Assembly (NCBI GenBank): GCA_021795215.1
Contig: JAJYPS010000023.1
Location: 1-32,547 of the forward strand
Direction: 5' to 3'
Origin: Actinomycetes bacterium
Lineage (GTDB): Bacteria; Actinomycetota; Acidimicrobiia; Acidimicrobiales; JAKAOS01
Length of the DNA: 32,547 nt
Positions 22,310 through 30,278 of this stretch are shown piece by piece (position 1 is the stretch's first letter; each line of letters starts with the position of its first letter). A program made the translations under genes and the position numbers. The notes below the pieces were generated by a model. The model saw only the letters and a list, made by a program, of their open reading frames with translations, made no database searches and was not told the DNA's origin.

Positions 22310-24106
22310 ATGGACGATGCCGAGGCGCTCACCGGCGACCAGTTGGCAGGAGCCATGTTGGTCTTCCGGGACCAGTTGCGCATCCACCGCGACCTGCTCA
22401 ATCGTCTGAACGTCTACCCGGTGCCCGATGGCGACACAGGCACCAACATGACTGCCACGCTGGACGCCGTGGTGGAGGAACTGCCCCACGGCGCGCCTCT
22501 GAAGGAGGTCGCAGTGGCCATCGCTCGTGCGTCGCTCATGGGAGCGCGGGGCAACTCGGGCATCATTCTCTCGCAGCTCCTACGGGGCTTCACGGACCGA
22601 CTGCTGACGTCGCCGCCGGACACCGCGTGCGTGGCGCAGGCCGTGCGCAACGCGGCCACCACGGCAGTGGCGGCGGTTCAGCAGCCGACCGACGGGACCA
22701 TACTCACGGTGGCCGCTGCGGCTGCCACCGCCGCCGAGCAGGCGGTGACGGACGGTCGCGACCTGCCCGGAGTTCTCACGGCGGCCCGCTGTGCAGCGGT
22801 GCAGGCAGTGGCTGTCACGCCGACTCAGCTCCCGTCTCTCGCCCAGGCGGGCGTCGTCGACGCGGGCGGAGCCGGGTACTCGCTCATGTTCGACGCCCTC
22901 TTGGAGGCGGTCACCGGAGCCAGTTCGCCGGGCCTCGAGCTGCCCTCCGACGTGTTGCGCTCGGTGGCCGGATCGGCCCCGACGCGACGGTCGGACCAAC
23001 GGCCGGGTGGGTCGCAGGCCGCCCCGCGGGCCGCCGGTGAGAGTGGGGCAGAACCGGGTGACGCCGCGGGTGCTGGTGGCGCCGTTGACGCCACACGGCA
23101 GGCGGGAGCCGGGCCGGTCGGGTCGCCGGTCGACTCCACGGTCGGGTCGCCGGAGAGCCCCAGGTACGAGGTGATGTTCCTGCTCGATGCTCCGGCGGAG
23201 TCGATCGGTCCGTTCCGCGCCGTGTGGGACGGGATCGGCGAGTCGATCGTGGTCGTCGGCGGAGGCAGCCTCTGGAACTGCCATATCCACACCGACGACA
23301 TCGGCGCTGCGATCGAAGCTGCGATCGACTGCGGCAAGCCCCGGCGGATCAGGGTCAGCGACTTGGCGGAGCAGGTCCAAGAGGAGCGATGGGTGCGCGA
23401 GGCGGTCCTCCAGGACCTTCCTTCGTCTTCGGAGGTGCTAGAGAGGAGGACCGCCGTCGTGGCGGTTGCAGAGGGCGCCGGTCTCCACCGAGCCTTCAGG
23501 TCGCTCGGTACGGCGGTCGTCACCGGAGGGGGGACGGTGACTCCGACCGTGGACGAGCTGGTGCGGGCCGTGGAGTCGCTCGCCTCGCCGGAGGTCATCA
23601 TCCTGTCGAACAGCTCCCAGGTGGTGAGTATCGCCGAGCAGGTGGCCTCCCGGGCCACCGGGCAGGGAAGAAGGGTCGCCGTGCTCGCCACGTCGGACGT
23701 GCAGGAGGGTATCGCCGCCGCTTGCGACTACGACCCCGCGTCCTCGCTGGAGGAGAACCTGAGGACGATGGGAGCGGCCGCGGGCCGGGTGGTCAGCGGC
23801 CGGGTGACGAGAGCAGTGCGGCCGGCGGACGGACCGGGGTGCCCCATCGCCGAAGGGGACTGGATAGGCCTGTCGCCGGAGGGGATCGAGGTGGTCGGGT
23901 GCTCTCTCGTCGAGGTGACGTGCGCCCTGTTGGCCAAGCTGGTCGCTGCAGGCCACGAGCTGGTCACGATCGTCGAAGGCGAAGGTCATCGCCCGGCCGA
24001 CACCAGGGCCGTTACCGAATGGCTGGCGGAGCACCATCCCAGTCTGGAAGTAGAGGTGGTGCAGGGAGGCCAGCCGATCTTCCCGTTCCTCGTGGGCATC
24101 GAGTAA
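22310..24106 (+). CDS. fakA: DAK2-domain fatty acid kinase subunit (FakA/YloV family)
   Basis: 598 residues. The N-terminal DAK2 kinase domain (about 8-205) has LNVYPVPDGDTGTNM, the ATP/Mg-binding Asp cluster, and MGARGNSGIILSQLLRG. A central low-complexity linker (about 225-280) with a repeated VGSP motif follows, then the FakA middle domain (YEVMFLLDAP...SIVVVGGGSLWNCHIHTDD) and a C-terminal DegV-like region (VTPTVDELVRAVESLASPEVIILSNSSQV). FakA phosphorylates FakB-bound fatty acids for phospholipid synthesis in Gram-positive bacteria; no FakB (DegV) gene is nearby. Placement directly before recG is classical. The linker is longer than usual and looks repeat-expanded. Confidence 0.9.
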   Translation: MDDAEALTGDQLAGAMLVFRDQLRIHRDLLNRLNVYPVPDGDTGTNMTATLDAVVEELPHGAPLKEVAVAIARASLMGARGNSGIILSQLLRGFTDRLLTSPPDTACVAQAVRNAATTAVAAVQQPTDGTILTVAAAAATAAEQAVTDGRDLPGVLTAARCAAVQAVAVTPTQLPSLAQAGVVDAGGAGYSLMFDALLEAVTGASSPGLELPSDVLRSVAGSAPTRRSDQRPGGSQAAPRAAGESGAEPGDAAGAGGAVDATRQAGAGPVGSPVDSTVGSPESPRYEVMFLLDAPAESIGPFRAVWDGIGESIVVVGGGSLWNCHIHTDDIGAAIEAAIDCGKPRRIRVSDLAEQVQEERWVREAVLQDLPSSSEVLERRTAVVAVAEGAGLHRAFRSLGTAVVTGGGTVTPTVDELVRAVESLASPEVIILSNSSQVVSIAEQVASRATGQGRRVAVLATSDVQEGIAAACDYDPASSLEENLRTMGAAAGRVVSGRVTRAVRPADGPGCPIAEGDWIGLSPEGIEVVGCSLVEVTCALLAKLVAAGHELVTIVEGEGHRPADTRAVTEWLAEHHPSLEVEVVQGGQPIFPFLVGIE

Positions 24107-24114
24107 GGAGGAAG

Positions 24115-26316
24115 GTGCCCGCCAGCAGAGTCGCCGCAACGAGTACCCCGACGGCCCCGAGTACCCCGACGGCCCCGGCGGACCGGGGGCAGGGCGGCCG
24201 TACCTGGCCCGGCCTGGGACGGCACCAGGTGACCGTCCTCTCAGGTGTCGGACCGGCGCGAGCGGCCAAGCTGGCGGACCTGGGCATAGTGAACGTGGCG
24301 GACCTGCTCACCCACTATCCGCGTCGGTGCGTGGACCGCTCCAGGCAGGCCTCCCTGGCGGAGCTGAGGATCGACGAGGAGGCCACGGTGGTGGTGCGGG
24401 TCGACTCCGTCGGCGCGGCCCGCAGGGTCCGGGGAAGGGCCATCGTGGAGATGGTCTGCTCGGATGCCAGCGGCTCGCTGAAGGTGACCTTCTTCAACCA
24501 GTCGTGGCGGGCGCGCCAGCTCCACACCGGCATGGAGCTGCTGCTCTTCGGCAAGTTGGAGGCCTTCCGGGGCCGCCGGCAGATGACCAACCCGCTCGTG
24601 GACCTGGTAGGGGATCGCTGCGGCGGCATCATCCCTGTCTATCCGGCTTCCGAGAAGGCCGGGATAACGAGCTGGGAAGTGGCCGTCATGGTGCAGGAAG
24701 CGGTCAGGAGAGCCGGGCGTATGGCCGACCCCCTTCCTCCTGCACACAGGCGCAGGCTTTCGCTGCTGTCGCGGACCGAAGCCCTGGCCGCCATACACCA
24801 GCCCGAGAGCATGGACCAGTGGCGGTCCGGACGGCGCCGGCTCGCGTTCGACGAGCTGCTCCGCCTGCAGTGCGCCCTGGTCGGTCGGAGAGTGGCCGCC
24901 CGCCAGCGATCGGACGGCATCGCCCACACGCCGCTGCAGGACCGGCAGGATCTCTGGCGCCGCCTGGCCGCCTCGCTTCCCTTCGGCCTGACCTCGTCGC
25001 AGGCTCGGGCGATAGCGGAGATCGGAAGGGACATGGAGTCCGACGCCGCCATGCACCGTCTGCTCCAAGGCGACGTCGGGTCGGGCAAGACCTTGGTGGC
25101 TGTCGCCGCGATGCTGGTGGCGCTACGGGCAGGTCACCAAGCGGCGCTCATGGCGCCCACCGAAGTGCTCGCCGAGCAGCACTACCTGTCCATACGTTCG
25201 CTGATCGACGGGTTCGACGTGCCCGACGCGTCCCGGCTGGGCGCGGGTCGCCCTCTCCAGCTTGGCCTGCTCAGCTCGCGTGTCGGCTCCCAGGAGCGGT
25301 CCAAGCTGCTGGCCCAGCTGGCCGTGGGCGCCGTGGACATCCTGGTGGGCACCCACGCCCTTCTCGTGGACGACGTCCGGTTCGCCTCGCTGGGGCTCGC
25401 CGTGATCGACGAGCAGCACCGGTTCGGCGTCGACCAGCGGTCGCTGCTGCGGGCGAAGGGCTCCGGGGGGAGGGACCCGGACCTACTGGTCATGACCGCC
25501 ACACCCATTCCCCGTACTGCGGCGATGACCGTCTACGGCGACTTGGACATGACCGTCATGACCGACCTGCCAGCCGGTCGCAGCCCGGTGACCACCGTCT
25601 GGGCGCGGGACGACGACCAGGTTGCCTCCGTGTGGGATCGCGTGCGCCGGGAGGTTGCCTTCGGCCACCAGGCGTTCGTCGTGTGCCCCTTGGTGGACGG
25701 ATCCGAGAGCGTGGAGGCTGCTTCGGTCGAGGACGAGCTCCGGCGGCTCGAAGCAGGGGAGCTGAGCGGGCTCCGGCTGGCGCTTCTCCACGGCCAGATG
25801 CCCCAGAGGGCGAAGCAGGCGGCAATGACCGCGTTCCGAGGCGGGGAGGCGGACGTTCTCGTGGCCACGACCGTGGTGGAAGTGGGCGTCGACGTGCCTG
25901 CGGCGACGGTCATGGTCGTCCTGGACGCCCACCGCTTCGGCATGGCGCAGCTCCACCAGCTCAGAGGTCGGGTCGGAAGGTCCGAACTGGCCTCTTGGTG
26001 CTACCTCGTATCCCGAAGCGACGGTGACGAGGCGGCGCAGCGCCTTTCTGCGCTCGAGTCGTCCACAGACGGGTTCTTCCTGGCCGACCGGGACCTGCAG
26101 ATCCGCGGCGAGGGCACCCTGCTCGGCACTCGCCAGCAGGGGCGATCCGATCTGCGGCTTGCTTCCTTCACCGATGACCGTGAGCTGGTCGCCGAGGCCA
26201 GACGGGTCGCGGTGGAGATCGTCGACCAGGACCCCGCCCTGTCGGCCCACCCCGTGCTGGCAGCCGAAGTCGCCTACTTCGTAGGGGAGCAGGCGGACTT
26301 CCTGCTCAAGAGCTGA
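24115..26316 (+). CDS. recG: ATP-dependent DNA helicase RecG
   Basis: 733 residues from GTG 24115, preceded by AAGGAGG at a short 3-nt spacing. RecG remodels stalled replication forks and Holliday junctions. The N-terminal wedge/OB region begins VTVLSGVGPARAAKLADLGI and LLTHYPRRCVDRS. Helicase motif I is GDVGSGKT (about 319-326), motif II DEQH (about 432-435), then VMTATPIPRTAA; the C-terminal part has VATTVVEVGVDVPAA, QLRGRVGRSE and the TRG motif RDLQIRGEGTLLGTRQQG. Residues about 9-22 are a duplicated STPTAP hexapeptide encoded by an 18-bp repeat, an extension not usual in RecG. A start at GTG 24229 would remove it but has a weaker SD. Confidence 0.95.
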   Translation: MPASRVAATSTPTAPSTPTAPADRGQGGRTWPGLGRHQVTVLSGVGPARAAKLADLGIVNVADLLTHYPRRCVDRSRQASLAELRIDEEATVVVRVDSVGAARRVRGRAIVEMVCSDASGSLKVTFFNQSWRARQLHTGMELLLFGKLEAFRGRRQMTNPLVDLVGDRCGGIIPVYPASEKAGITSWEVAVMVQEAVRRAGRMADPLPPAHRRRLSLLSRTEALAAIHQPESMDQWRSGRRRLAFDELLRLQCALVGRRVAARQRSDGIAHTPLQDRQDLWRRLAASLPFGLTSSQARAIAEIGRDMESDAAMHRLLQGDVGSGKTLVAVAAMLVALRAGHQAALMAPTEVLAEQHYLSIRSLIDGFDVPDASRLGAGRPLQLGLLSSRVGSQERSKLLAQLAVGAVDILVGTHALLVDDVRFASLGLAVIDEQHRFGVDQRSLLRAKGSGGRDPDLLVMTATPIPRTAAMTVYGDLDMTVMTDLPAGRSPVTTVWARDDDQVASVWDRVRREVAFGHQAFVVCPLVDGSESVEAASVEDELRRLEAGELSGLRLALLHGQMPQRAKQAAMTAFRGGEADVLVATTVVEVGVDVPAATVMVVLDAHRFGMAQLHQLRGRVGRSELASWCYLVSRSDGDEAAQRLSALESSTDGFFLADRDLQIRGEGTLLGTRQQGRSDLRLASFTDDRELVAEARRVAVEIVDQDPALSAHPVLAAEVAYFVGEQADFLLKS
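24142..24177. repeat. 18-bp tandem duplication at the recG 5' end
   Basis: AGTACCCCGACGGCCCCG occurs twice, perfectly and without a gap, encoding STPTAP twice. Confidence 0.92.
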
Positions 26317-26361
26317 GCGGTTGACGGCGAGCCCGTGAAGGGCCTTCCATTCTCCGGAACG

Positions 26362-26471
26362 GCACCGTGCTTGCCCGGAACGGCCCCGGGCACCGGGCAC
26401 ACCGGGCACCGGGCACCGTGCTTGCCCGGAACGGCCCCGGAGGGCACCGTGCTTGCCCGGAACGGCCCCGG
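26362..26471. repeat. intergenic array: three 28-bp repeats plus short CACCGGG units
   Basis: A 28-bp unit beginning GCACCGTGCTTGCCCGGAAC occurs at 26362-26389, 26413-26440 and 26444-26471. The first spacer (23 bp) is itself made of CACCGGG/CACACCGGG repeats; the second is 3 bp. The array fills most of the 195-nt recG-rsmD gap. Units contain CCGGAACGG-like segments also found in the array before smc. Confidence 0.92.
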
Positions 26472-26499
26472 GCGGCCCGTGCGCCGGGTTCCGGGTGGT

Positions 26500-26505
26500 T
26501 AGCGT
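26500..26505 (+). promoter_or_regulatory. putative -10 (TAGCGT) of rsmD
   Basis: TAGCGT ends 6 nt before ATG 26512 and no SD is present, fitting a leaderless transcript for the rsmD-coaD operon. Confidence 0.45.
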
Positions 26506-26511
26506 GGCATC

Positions 26512-27183
26512 ATGCGGGTGGTGGGGGGTGCCTGGCGGGGCCGGAGCCTGGAGGTGCCTCGTGGCGGTTCGGTCCGGCCGACCTCGGAGCGGGCTCGGGA
26601 GGCTGTGTTCGACATGCTCTCCAGTCTTGGTGTCCTGCCCGGAGCGGTGGTCGCAGACCTGTTCGCCGGTAGCGGGGCGATGGGGATAGAGGCGTTGTCG
26701 AGGGGTGCCCGGTCCGCCGTGTTCGTGGACAGTGGCCGGGAGGCGGTCAGCTGCGTGGAGCGCAATCTGAGCCTGTTCGGGTGGAGCCGGCCGGGCGCTC
26801 CGAGGAAACGGGCCGGCCTGCCCGACTCGCCGGGAGGCAGCGCGGACCTGCCCGACTCGCTGGGGGGCTGCAGCGCGGACCTGCCCGCCGCCGGGCGTCC
26901 GGCGGGAGAACCGGAATGGACCGCGACCGTCGTCCAGGGTGACGCTGTCCGCTGGGCCGGGACCGGCAACACTGTGGACGTGGCGTTCTGCGACCCGCCT
27001 TACGCCTACGAAGCCTGGCGCCAGCTGCTGGGGACGTTGCAGGCGACCCTGATCGTGGCGGAGTCGGACCGCGAGATCGGGCCGCCGAACCTCGCGGAAC
27101 TGCTCAAAGTACGCCGATACGGCACTACGGTGGTTACCTTGATCCAGCGAGACCGCGTCGGCGGCACCCGCGAGGCGTCCTGA
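26512..27183 (+). CDS. rsmD: 16S rRNA (guanine(966)-N(2))-methyltransferase RsmD
   Basis: 223 residues. MRVVGGAWRGRSLEVP and RPTSERAREAVFDML are typical of the RsmD N terminus; the SAM site is VADLFAGSGAMGIEALSRGA and the catalytic motif is CDPPYAY. It methylates G966 of 16S rRNA during 30S assembly. Between the SAM domain and the catalytic motif lies an inserted low-complexity stretch (about residues 97-135) with repeated ADLPDS-like units of 30-33 bp, making the protein longer than usual. Its TGA overlaps the coaD ATG by one base (TGATG). Confidence 0.93.
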   Translation: MRVVGGAWRGRSLEVPRGGSVRPTSERAREAVFDMLSSLGVLPGAVVADLFAGSGAMGIEALSRGARSAVFVDSGREAVSCVERNLSLFGWSRPGAPRKRAGLPDSPGGSADLPDSLGGCSADLPAAGRPAGEPEWTATVVQGDAVRWAGTGNTVDVAFCDPPYAYEAWRQLLGTLQATLIVAESDREIGPPNLAELLKVRRYGTTVVTLIQRDRVGGTREAS

Positions 27184-27659
27184 TGCGCGTCGCCCTGTTC
27201 CCCGGTTCGTTCGACCCCTTCCACAACGGTCACCTCGAGATAGTCGAGAGTGCCGCACGGGTGTTCGACCAAGTGGTGGTGGCTGCCTTGGCGAACCCGC
27301 AGAAGGGGGTGCCGCTGTTCTCTCTGGACGAGCGCCGCCAGATGCTGGAGGAGTCGCTGCAACATCTGGACACCGTCAGGGTGGAGACCTTTTCTTCCCT
27401 GGTGGTCGACCTGGCGAGGGAGGTGGGGGCGACGGTCATCGTGAAGGGGCTGCGGGCCGTTTCGGACTTCGAGAACGAGATGCAGATGGCGCAGATGAAC
27501 GAGCAGCTGTCGGGCATCGTGACCCTGTTCGTGCCCAGCCACTCGGCTCATTCGTTCGTAGCGTCGAAGCTGCTGCGGGAGGTGGCGCGCCTCGGCGGCG
27601 ACGTGAGTCCGCTGGTGCCCAAGCCGGTCGCTGCTCGCCTGGAGGAGAGGTTCCGTTGA
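27183..27659 (+). CDS. coaD: phosphopantetheine adenylyltransferase
   Basis: 158 residues, normal length. It makes dephospho-CoA from 4'-phosphopantetheine and ATP. The nucleotidyltransferase motif GSFDPFHNGH (8-17) is present, as are VKGLRAVSDFENEMQMAQMN and the C-terminal VPSHSAHSFVASKLLREVARLGGDVS. It is translationally coupled to rsmD upstream (1-nt overlap) and to the coiled-coil gene downstream (4-nt overlap). Confidence 0.97.
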   Translation: MRVALFPGSFDPFHNGHLEIVESAARVFDQVVVAALANPQKGVPLFSLDERRQMLEESLQHLDTVRVETFSSLVVDLAREVGATVIVKGLRAVSDFENEMQMAQMNEQLSGIVTLFVPSHSAHSFVASKLLREVARLGGDVSPLVPKPVAARLEERFR

Positions 27660-28216
27660 CGTCACAGGTTCCACAGGGGCTCGCCAGCCTGGAGACCCTG
27701 CTGAGGGACGCCTTGGAGTTGGTGGACGGTGCCAAGGCGATGCCGCTGTCGAACTCGGTGCTTGTCAGCCGGGACGAGCTGACCGAGCTGTTGGCCGAGG
27801 CGCTGGACGCGATGCCGGAGGAGATACGCCAGGCTCGCCGTCTGCTTCGCCAACGGGACGAGCTGCTGGAGCGAGCGGAGAGGGAGGCGGAAGCCATCCT
27901 CGGCGCGGCGCGGGAGCGAGCCGAGCACATGGTCAGCCGCACGGAAGTGGTCCGCGAGGCGGAGCACAGGGCGCAGCGCCTGGTGGACGAAGCGAGCGAC
28001 GAGTCGAGGCAGCTCCGGTACGAGGCGGAGGACTACTGCGAGCACATGCTCTCCGTGCTGGAATCGGGCCTGGAGAAGTCGTTGGCGTCGGTGCACGAGG
28101 CGAGGGACAGGGTCGCCTCCGTCCAGGATCCCCCCCAGGAGGACGAGCCGGAAGACGACGACGGACTGGTGGCGCCGCGGAGGATACTTCCCTTCGACCA
28201 GGACAGGGCGCCGTGA
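27656..28216 (+). CDS. coiled-coil protein, DivIVA-like or actinobacterial cell-division-associated
   Basis: 186 residues from TTG 27656, which overlaps the coaD stop (TTGA); GGAGG lies about 10 nt upstream. Residues about 35-150 form a long charged helix with heptad character (RQARRLLRQRDELLERAEREAEAILGAARERAEHM, then VREAEHRAQRLVDEASDESRQLRYEAEDYCEHML). The tail is acidic (EDEPEDDDG). Proteins of this kind sit between coaD and the yceD-rpmF genes in many actinobacteria and resemble DivIVA or ATP-synthase b-like coiled coils. The role is not known; scaffold or polar/septal function is an inference. Confidence 0.8.
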   Translation: MTSQVPQGLASLETLLRDALELVDGAKAMPLSNSVLVSRDELTELLAEALDAMPEEIRQARRLLRQRDELLERAEREAEAILGAARERAEHMVSRTEVVREAEHRAQRLVDEASDESRQLRYEAEDYCEHMLSVLESGLEKSLASVHEARDRVASVQDPPQEDEPEDDDGLVAPRRILPFDQDRAP

Positions 28217-28249
28217 GCGGACAGGGCACCGTGAGCGGACAGGGCGCAG
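28201..28249. repeat. 18-bp tandem repeat spanning a stop/start junction
   Basis: GGACAGGGCGCCGTGAGC (28201-28218), a near-identical copy (28219-28236) and a partial third copy. Each full unit contains GTGAGC, so the overlapping start codon of yceD (28213) is duplicated in frame at 28231. Confidence 0.9.
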
Positions 28250-28761
28250 AAGGGCGTCGGGGGAGGCGACACCCGTTCCGAGTCGGTGTGGCGGCCTTGC
28301 GGGAGCGCCACGGCGGCGTCATGGACGTCGCCCGGTCGGGACCGATCGACGGGTTGGAGATGCCGGACTCGGCGGTGCCGGAGGGTCGCGACGTGGAGGT
28401 GGAGGCGCGCCTGGAGGCGGCGGGCGAAGGAGTGATGGTGACGGCCGACGTCAGGGCGCCGTGGGAGGGCACCTGCCGTCGCTGCCTTGGGCCCGCATCC
28501 GGACTGCTCTGCAGCCGGACCAGGGAGTTCTACGGTGACCAGGGCGATCCGGAGCTGGTGTACCCCCTGCGCGGCCAGCAGCTGGATCTGGAGCTGCTCG
28601 CCCGAGACGCTATTCTTCTCGGGTTGCCGCAGGTGCCTCTGTGCCGGCCCGACTGCGCCGGGCTCTGCCCGACCTGCGGGACCGACCGGAACACGGGCGA
28701 CTGCGGCTGCGGCGAACGGACGGGAGACCCACGGTGGGCAGCTCTCGACCAGCTCAGCTGA
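28213..28761 (+). CDS. yceD: YceD/DUF177 family protein
   Basis: 182 residues from GTG 28213 (176 from GTG 28231). The DUF177 core includes GLEMPDSAVPEGRDVEVEARLEAAGEGVMVTADVRAPWEGTCRRCLGPA, LVYPLRGQQLDLELLARDAILLGLPQVPLC and the Cys-rich C terminus CRPDCAGLCPTCGTDRNTGDC, likely a zinc site. The family is linked to rRNA metabolism and nearly always precedes rpmF, as here. Its GTG overlaps the stop of the coiled-coil gene (GTGA). The N terminus is a repeated SGQGTV/SGQGAE hexapeptide caused by the 18-bp repeat. Confidence 0.9.
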   Translation: MSGQGTVSGQGAEGRRGRRHPFRVGVAALRERHGGVMDVARSGPIDGLEMPDSAVPEGRDVEVEARLEAAGEGVMVTADVRAPWEGTCRRCLGPASGLLCSRTREFYGDQGDPELVYPLRGQQLDLELLARDAILLGLPQVPLCRPDCAGLCPTCGTDRNTGDCGCGERTGDPRWAALDQLS

Positions 28762-28825
28762 GCAGCATTCCGGCGGCCGCACGGAACCGCAGGAACCGGA
28801 TCTCGAGATCGGAAGAAGCGAAACG

Positions 28826-29005
28826 ATGGCTGTTCCCAAGAAGAAGACGTCGAAGGCGAAGAGCCGCTCCAGGCGAGCCTCGAACTGGACCCTGGACGCA
28901 CCTCCGAGGAGTGTGTGCCCCCAGTGCCACCAGGCGAAGCTGCCTCACGTGGTGTGCCCTCACTGCGGCTGGTACCACGGTCGCCAGGCGCTCGAAGTCA
29001 GATAG
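28826..29005 (+). CDS. rpmF: 50S ribosomal protein L32
   Basis: 59 residues from ATG 28826 with GGAAG about 10 nt upstream: AVPKKKTSKAKSRSRRASNW, then VCPQCHQAKLPHVVCPHCGWYHGR. The four cysteines form the zinc site of the C+ form of L32. It was hidden in a longer track frame (28487-29005). It is followed with a 1-nt overlap by plsX (TAGTG). Confidence 0.97.
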   Translation: MAVPKKKTSKAKSRSRRASNWTLDAPPRSVCPQCHQAKLPHVVCPHCGWYHGRQALEVR

Positions 29006-30084
29006 TGCAGGCTGGTCCCACCACCAGCACAGCCGGGGACGCTCCGCCCCGAGCTGCGGCGAGGGACGACGCGGAGCAGCTGACCGGTCCTGAAGTGGCG
29101 ACCGGGGCGGGCGGCGCCCTGCCGGTGGCGGTCGACGCGATGGGCGGCGACAGGGCGCCGTCGGAGATCGTCGCCGGTGCCCGCCTGGCTGCCGATCGAA
29201 GTGGCGTTCGAGTGCTGCTGGTGGGAAGGCCGGACGAGGTGGAGGCGGCCGGCCTGCCGCTCATGGCAGCCTCGGAGGTGGTCACCATGGACGAGGAGCC
29301 CAGCCAGGCGATCCGGCGCAAGAAGGACTCTTCGCTGGTACGCGCGGCCGAAGCGGTGCGGGACGGCCGAGCGAGCGCCATGGTCAGCGCGGGCAACACC
29401 GGGGCGGCCATGGCCGCCGCCCTGCTGCGGATGGGCAGGCTGCCCGGCGTCGCCCGGCCCGCCATAGCGACAACTCTGCCGGTTCCGGGGGCCAACCACA
29501 CGGTGCTGCTGGACTCGGGTGCCAACTCGGAGTGCTCGGCCGCATGGCTGGTGCAGTTCGCCCAGATGGGCAGCGTGTTCTCGAGACTGCGCTACGGCAT
29601 CGGGTCGCCGCGGGTGGGGCTGCTGTCCATAGGGGAGGAGCCGGGCAAGGGGACGCCGTTGGTGAAGGAGACCCACCGGCTCCTGTCGGAGGCGGAGGGG
29701 ATCGACTTCGTCGGCAACGTCGAGGGTCGGGATATCTTGAGCGACGCCGCAGACGTCGTTGTGACCGACGGGTTCACCGGCAACGTGGCGCTCAAGGCGC
29801 TGGAGGGCTCGGTGGGGTTCGTGATGCGACTGGTCGTCGGAGCGCTGCGCTCCGATCCGGTCGCCCGAGCCTCGCTGGACGTCGTGATGCCGGCGCTGGC
29901 CCCCCTGGTGGAGGAGCTGGACCCGGACTCCCAGGGCGGGGCGATGCTGCTCGGCGTGGACGGTGTGTGCATGATCTCGCACGGGTCGTCGTCCGCCAAA
30001 GCGGTAGCGAACGCCGTCGCAGCGGCTCACGACCTGGCCGCAGCCGGCATGGTGGAGCAGCTACGGGCTGCGGTTGCCGGCTGA
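29005..30084 (+). CDS. plsX: phosphate acyltransferase PlsX
   Basis: 359 residues from GTG 29005, or 319 from GTG 29125. It converts acyl-ACP to acyl-phosphate for phospholipid synthesis. Motifs: VAVDAMGGDRAPSEIV (from residue 41), SAGNTGAAMAAALLRMG, GVARPAIATTLPV, LLDSGAN, LSIGEEPGKGTPL, FVGNVEGRDI and VVTDGFTGNVALKALEG. Most family members start right at the AVDAMGGD segment, so the first 40 Ala/Thr-rich residues are an extension or the true start is GTG 29125; neither has a clear SD, while 29005 would be coupled to rpmF termination. It clusters with acpP as usual. Confidence 0.95.
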   Translation: MQAGPTTSTAGDAPPRAAARDDAEQLTGPEVATGAGGALPVAVDAMGGDRAPSEIVAGARLAADRSGVRVLLVGRPDEVEAAGLPLMAASEVVTMDEEPSQAIRRKKDSSLVRAAEAVRDGRASAMVSAGNTGAAMAAALLRMGRLPGVARPAIATTLPVPGANHTVLLDSGANSECSAAWLVQFAQMGSVFSRLRYGIGSPRVGLLSIGEEPGKGTPLVKETHRLLSEAEGIDFVGNVEGRDILSDAADVVVTDGFTGNVALKALEGSVGFVMRLVVGALRSDPVARASLDVVMPALAPLVEELDPDSQGGAMLLGVDGVCMISHGSSSAKAVANAVAAAHDLAAAGMVEQLRAAVAG

Positions 30085-30218
30085 AGGCATCCCGGTCGGC
30101 TGCACCGCCCACGACGAACCGGCTTGACCGGCCCGAGGCCGGGCGCGTTGGCCCGACGGCCCCGGGTTCGACGGCGCCACATGGACGGGCGCCCCTCTGG
30201 CGGGGCGGTCGCTGCCGG

Positions 30219-30224
30219 TAGGAT
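30219..30224 (+). promoter_or_regulatory. putative -10 (TAGGAT) of the acpP-rnc operon
   Basis: TAGGAT lies 54 nt before the acpP TTG start in the 194-nt plsX-acpP gap. The leader contains repeated GGAGCGAC-like units and GGGGAG near the start. No clear -35. Confidence 0.4.
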
Positions 30225-30278
30225 GCTCGGCGCCACCGGAGCGACGGGCGGAGCGACGAACGGAGCGGGGAGCCTGCA

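Noticed and set aside
26362-26471. Possible CRISPR array (28-bp repeats)
   Set aside because: Only three units, spacers of 23 and 3 bp, the larger made of short repeats, and no cas genes. It is a tandem-repeat array.
25483-27258. 591-residue minus-strand ORF
   Set aside because: It lies antisense to recG, rsmD and coaD, which have clear motifs; Arg/His/Pro-rich composition typical of a shadow.
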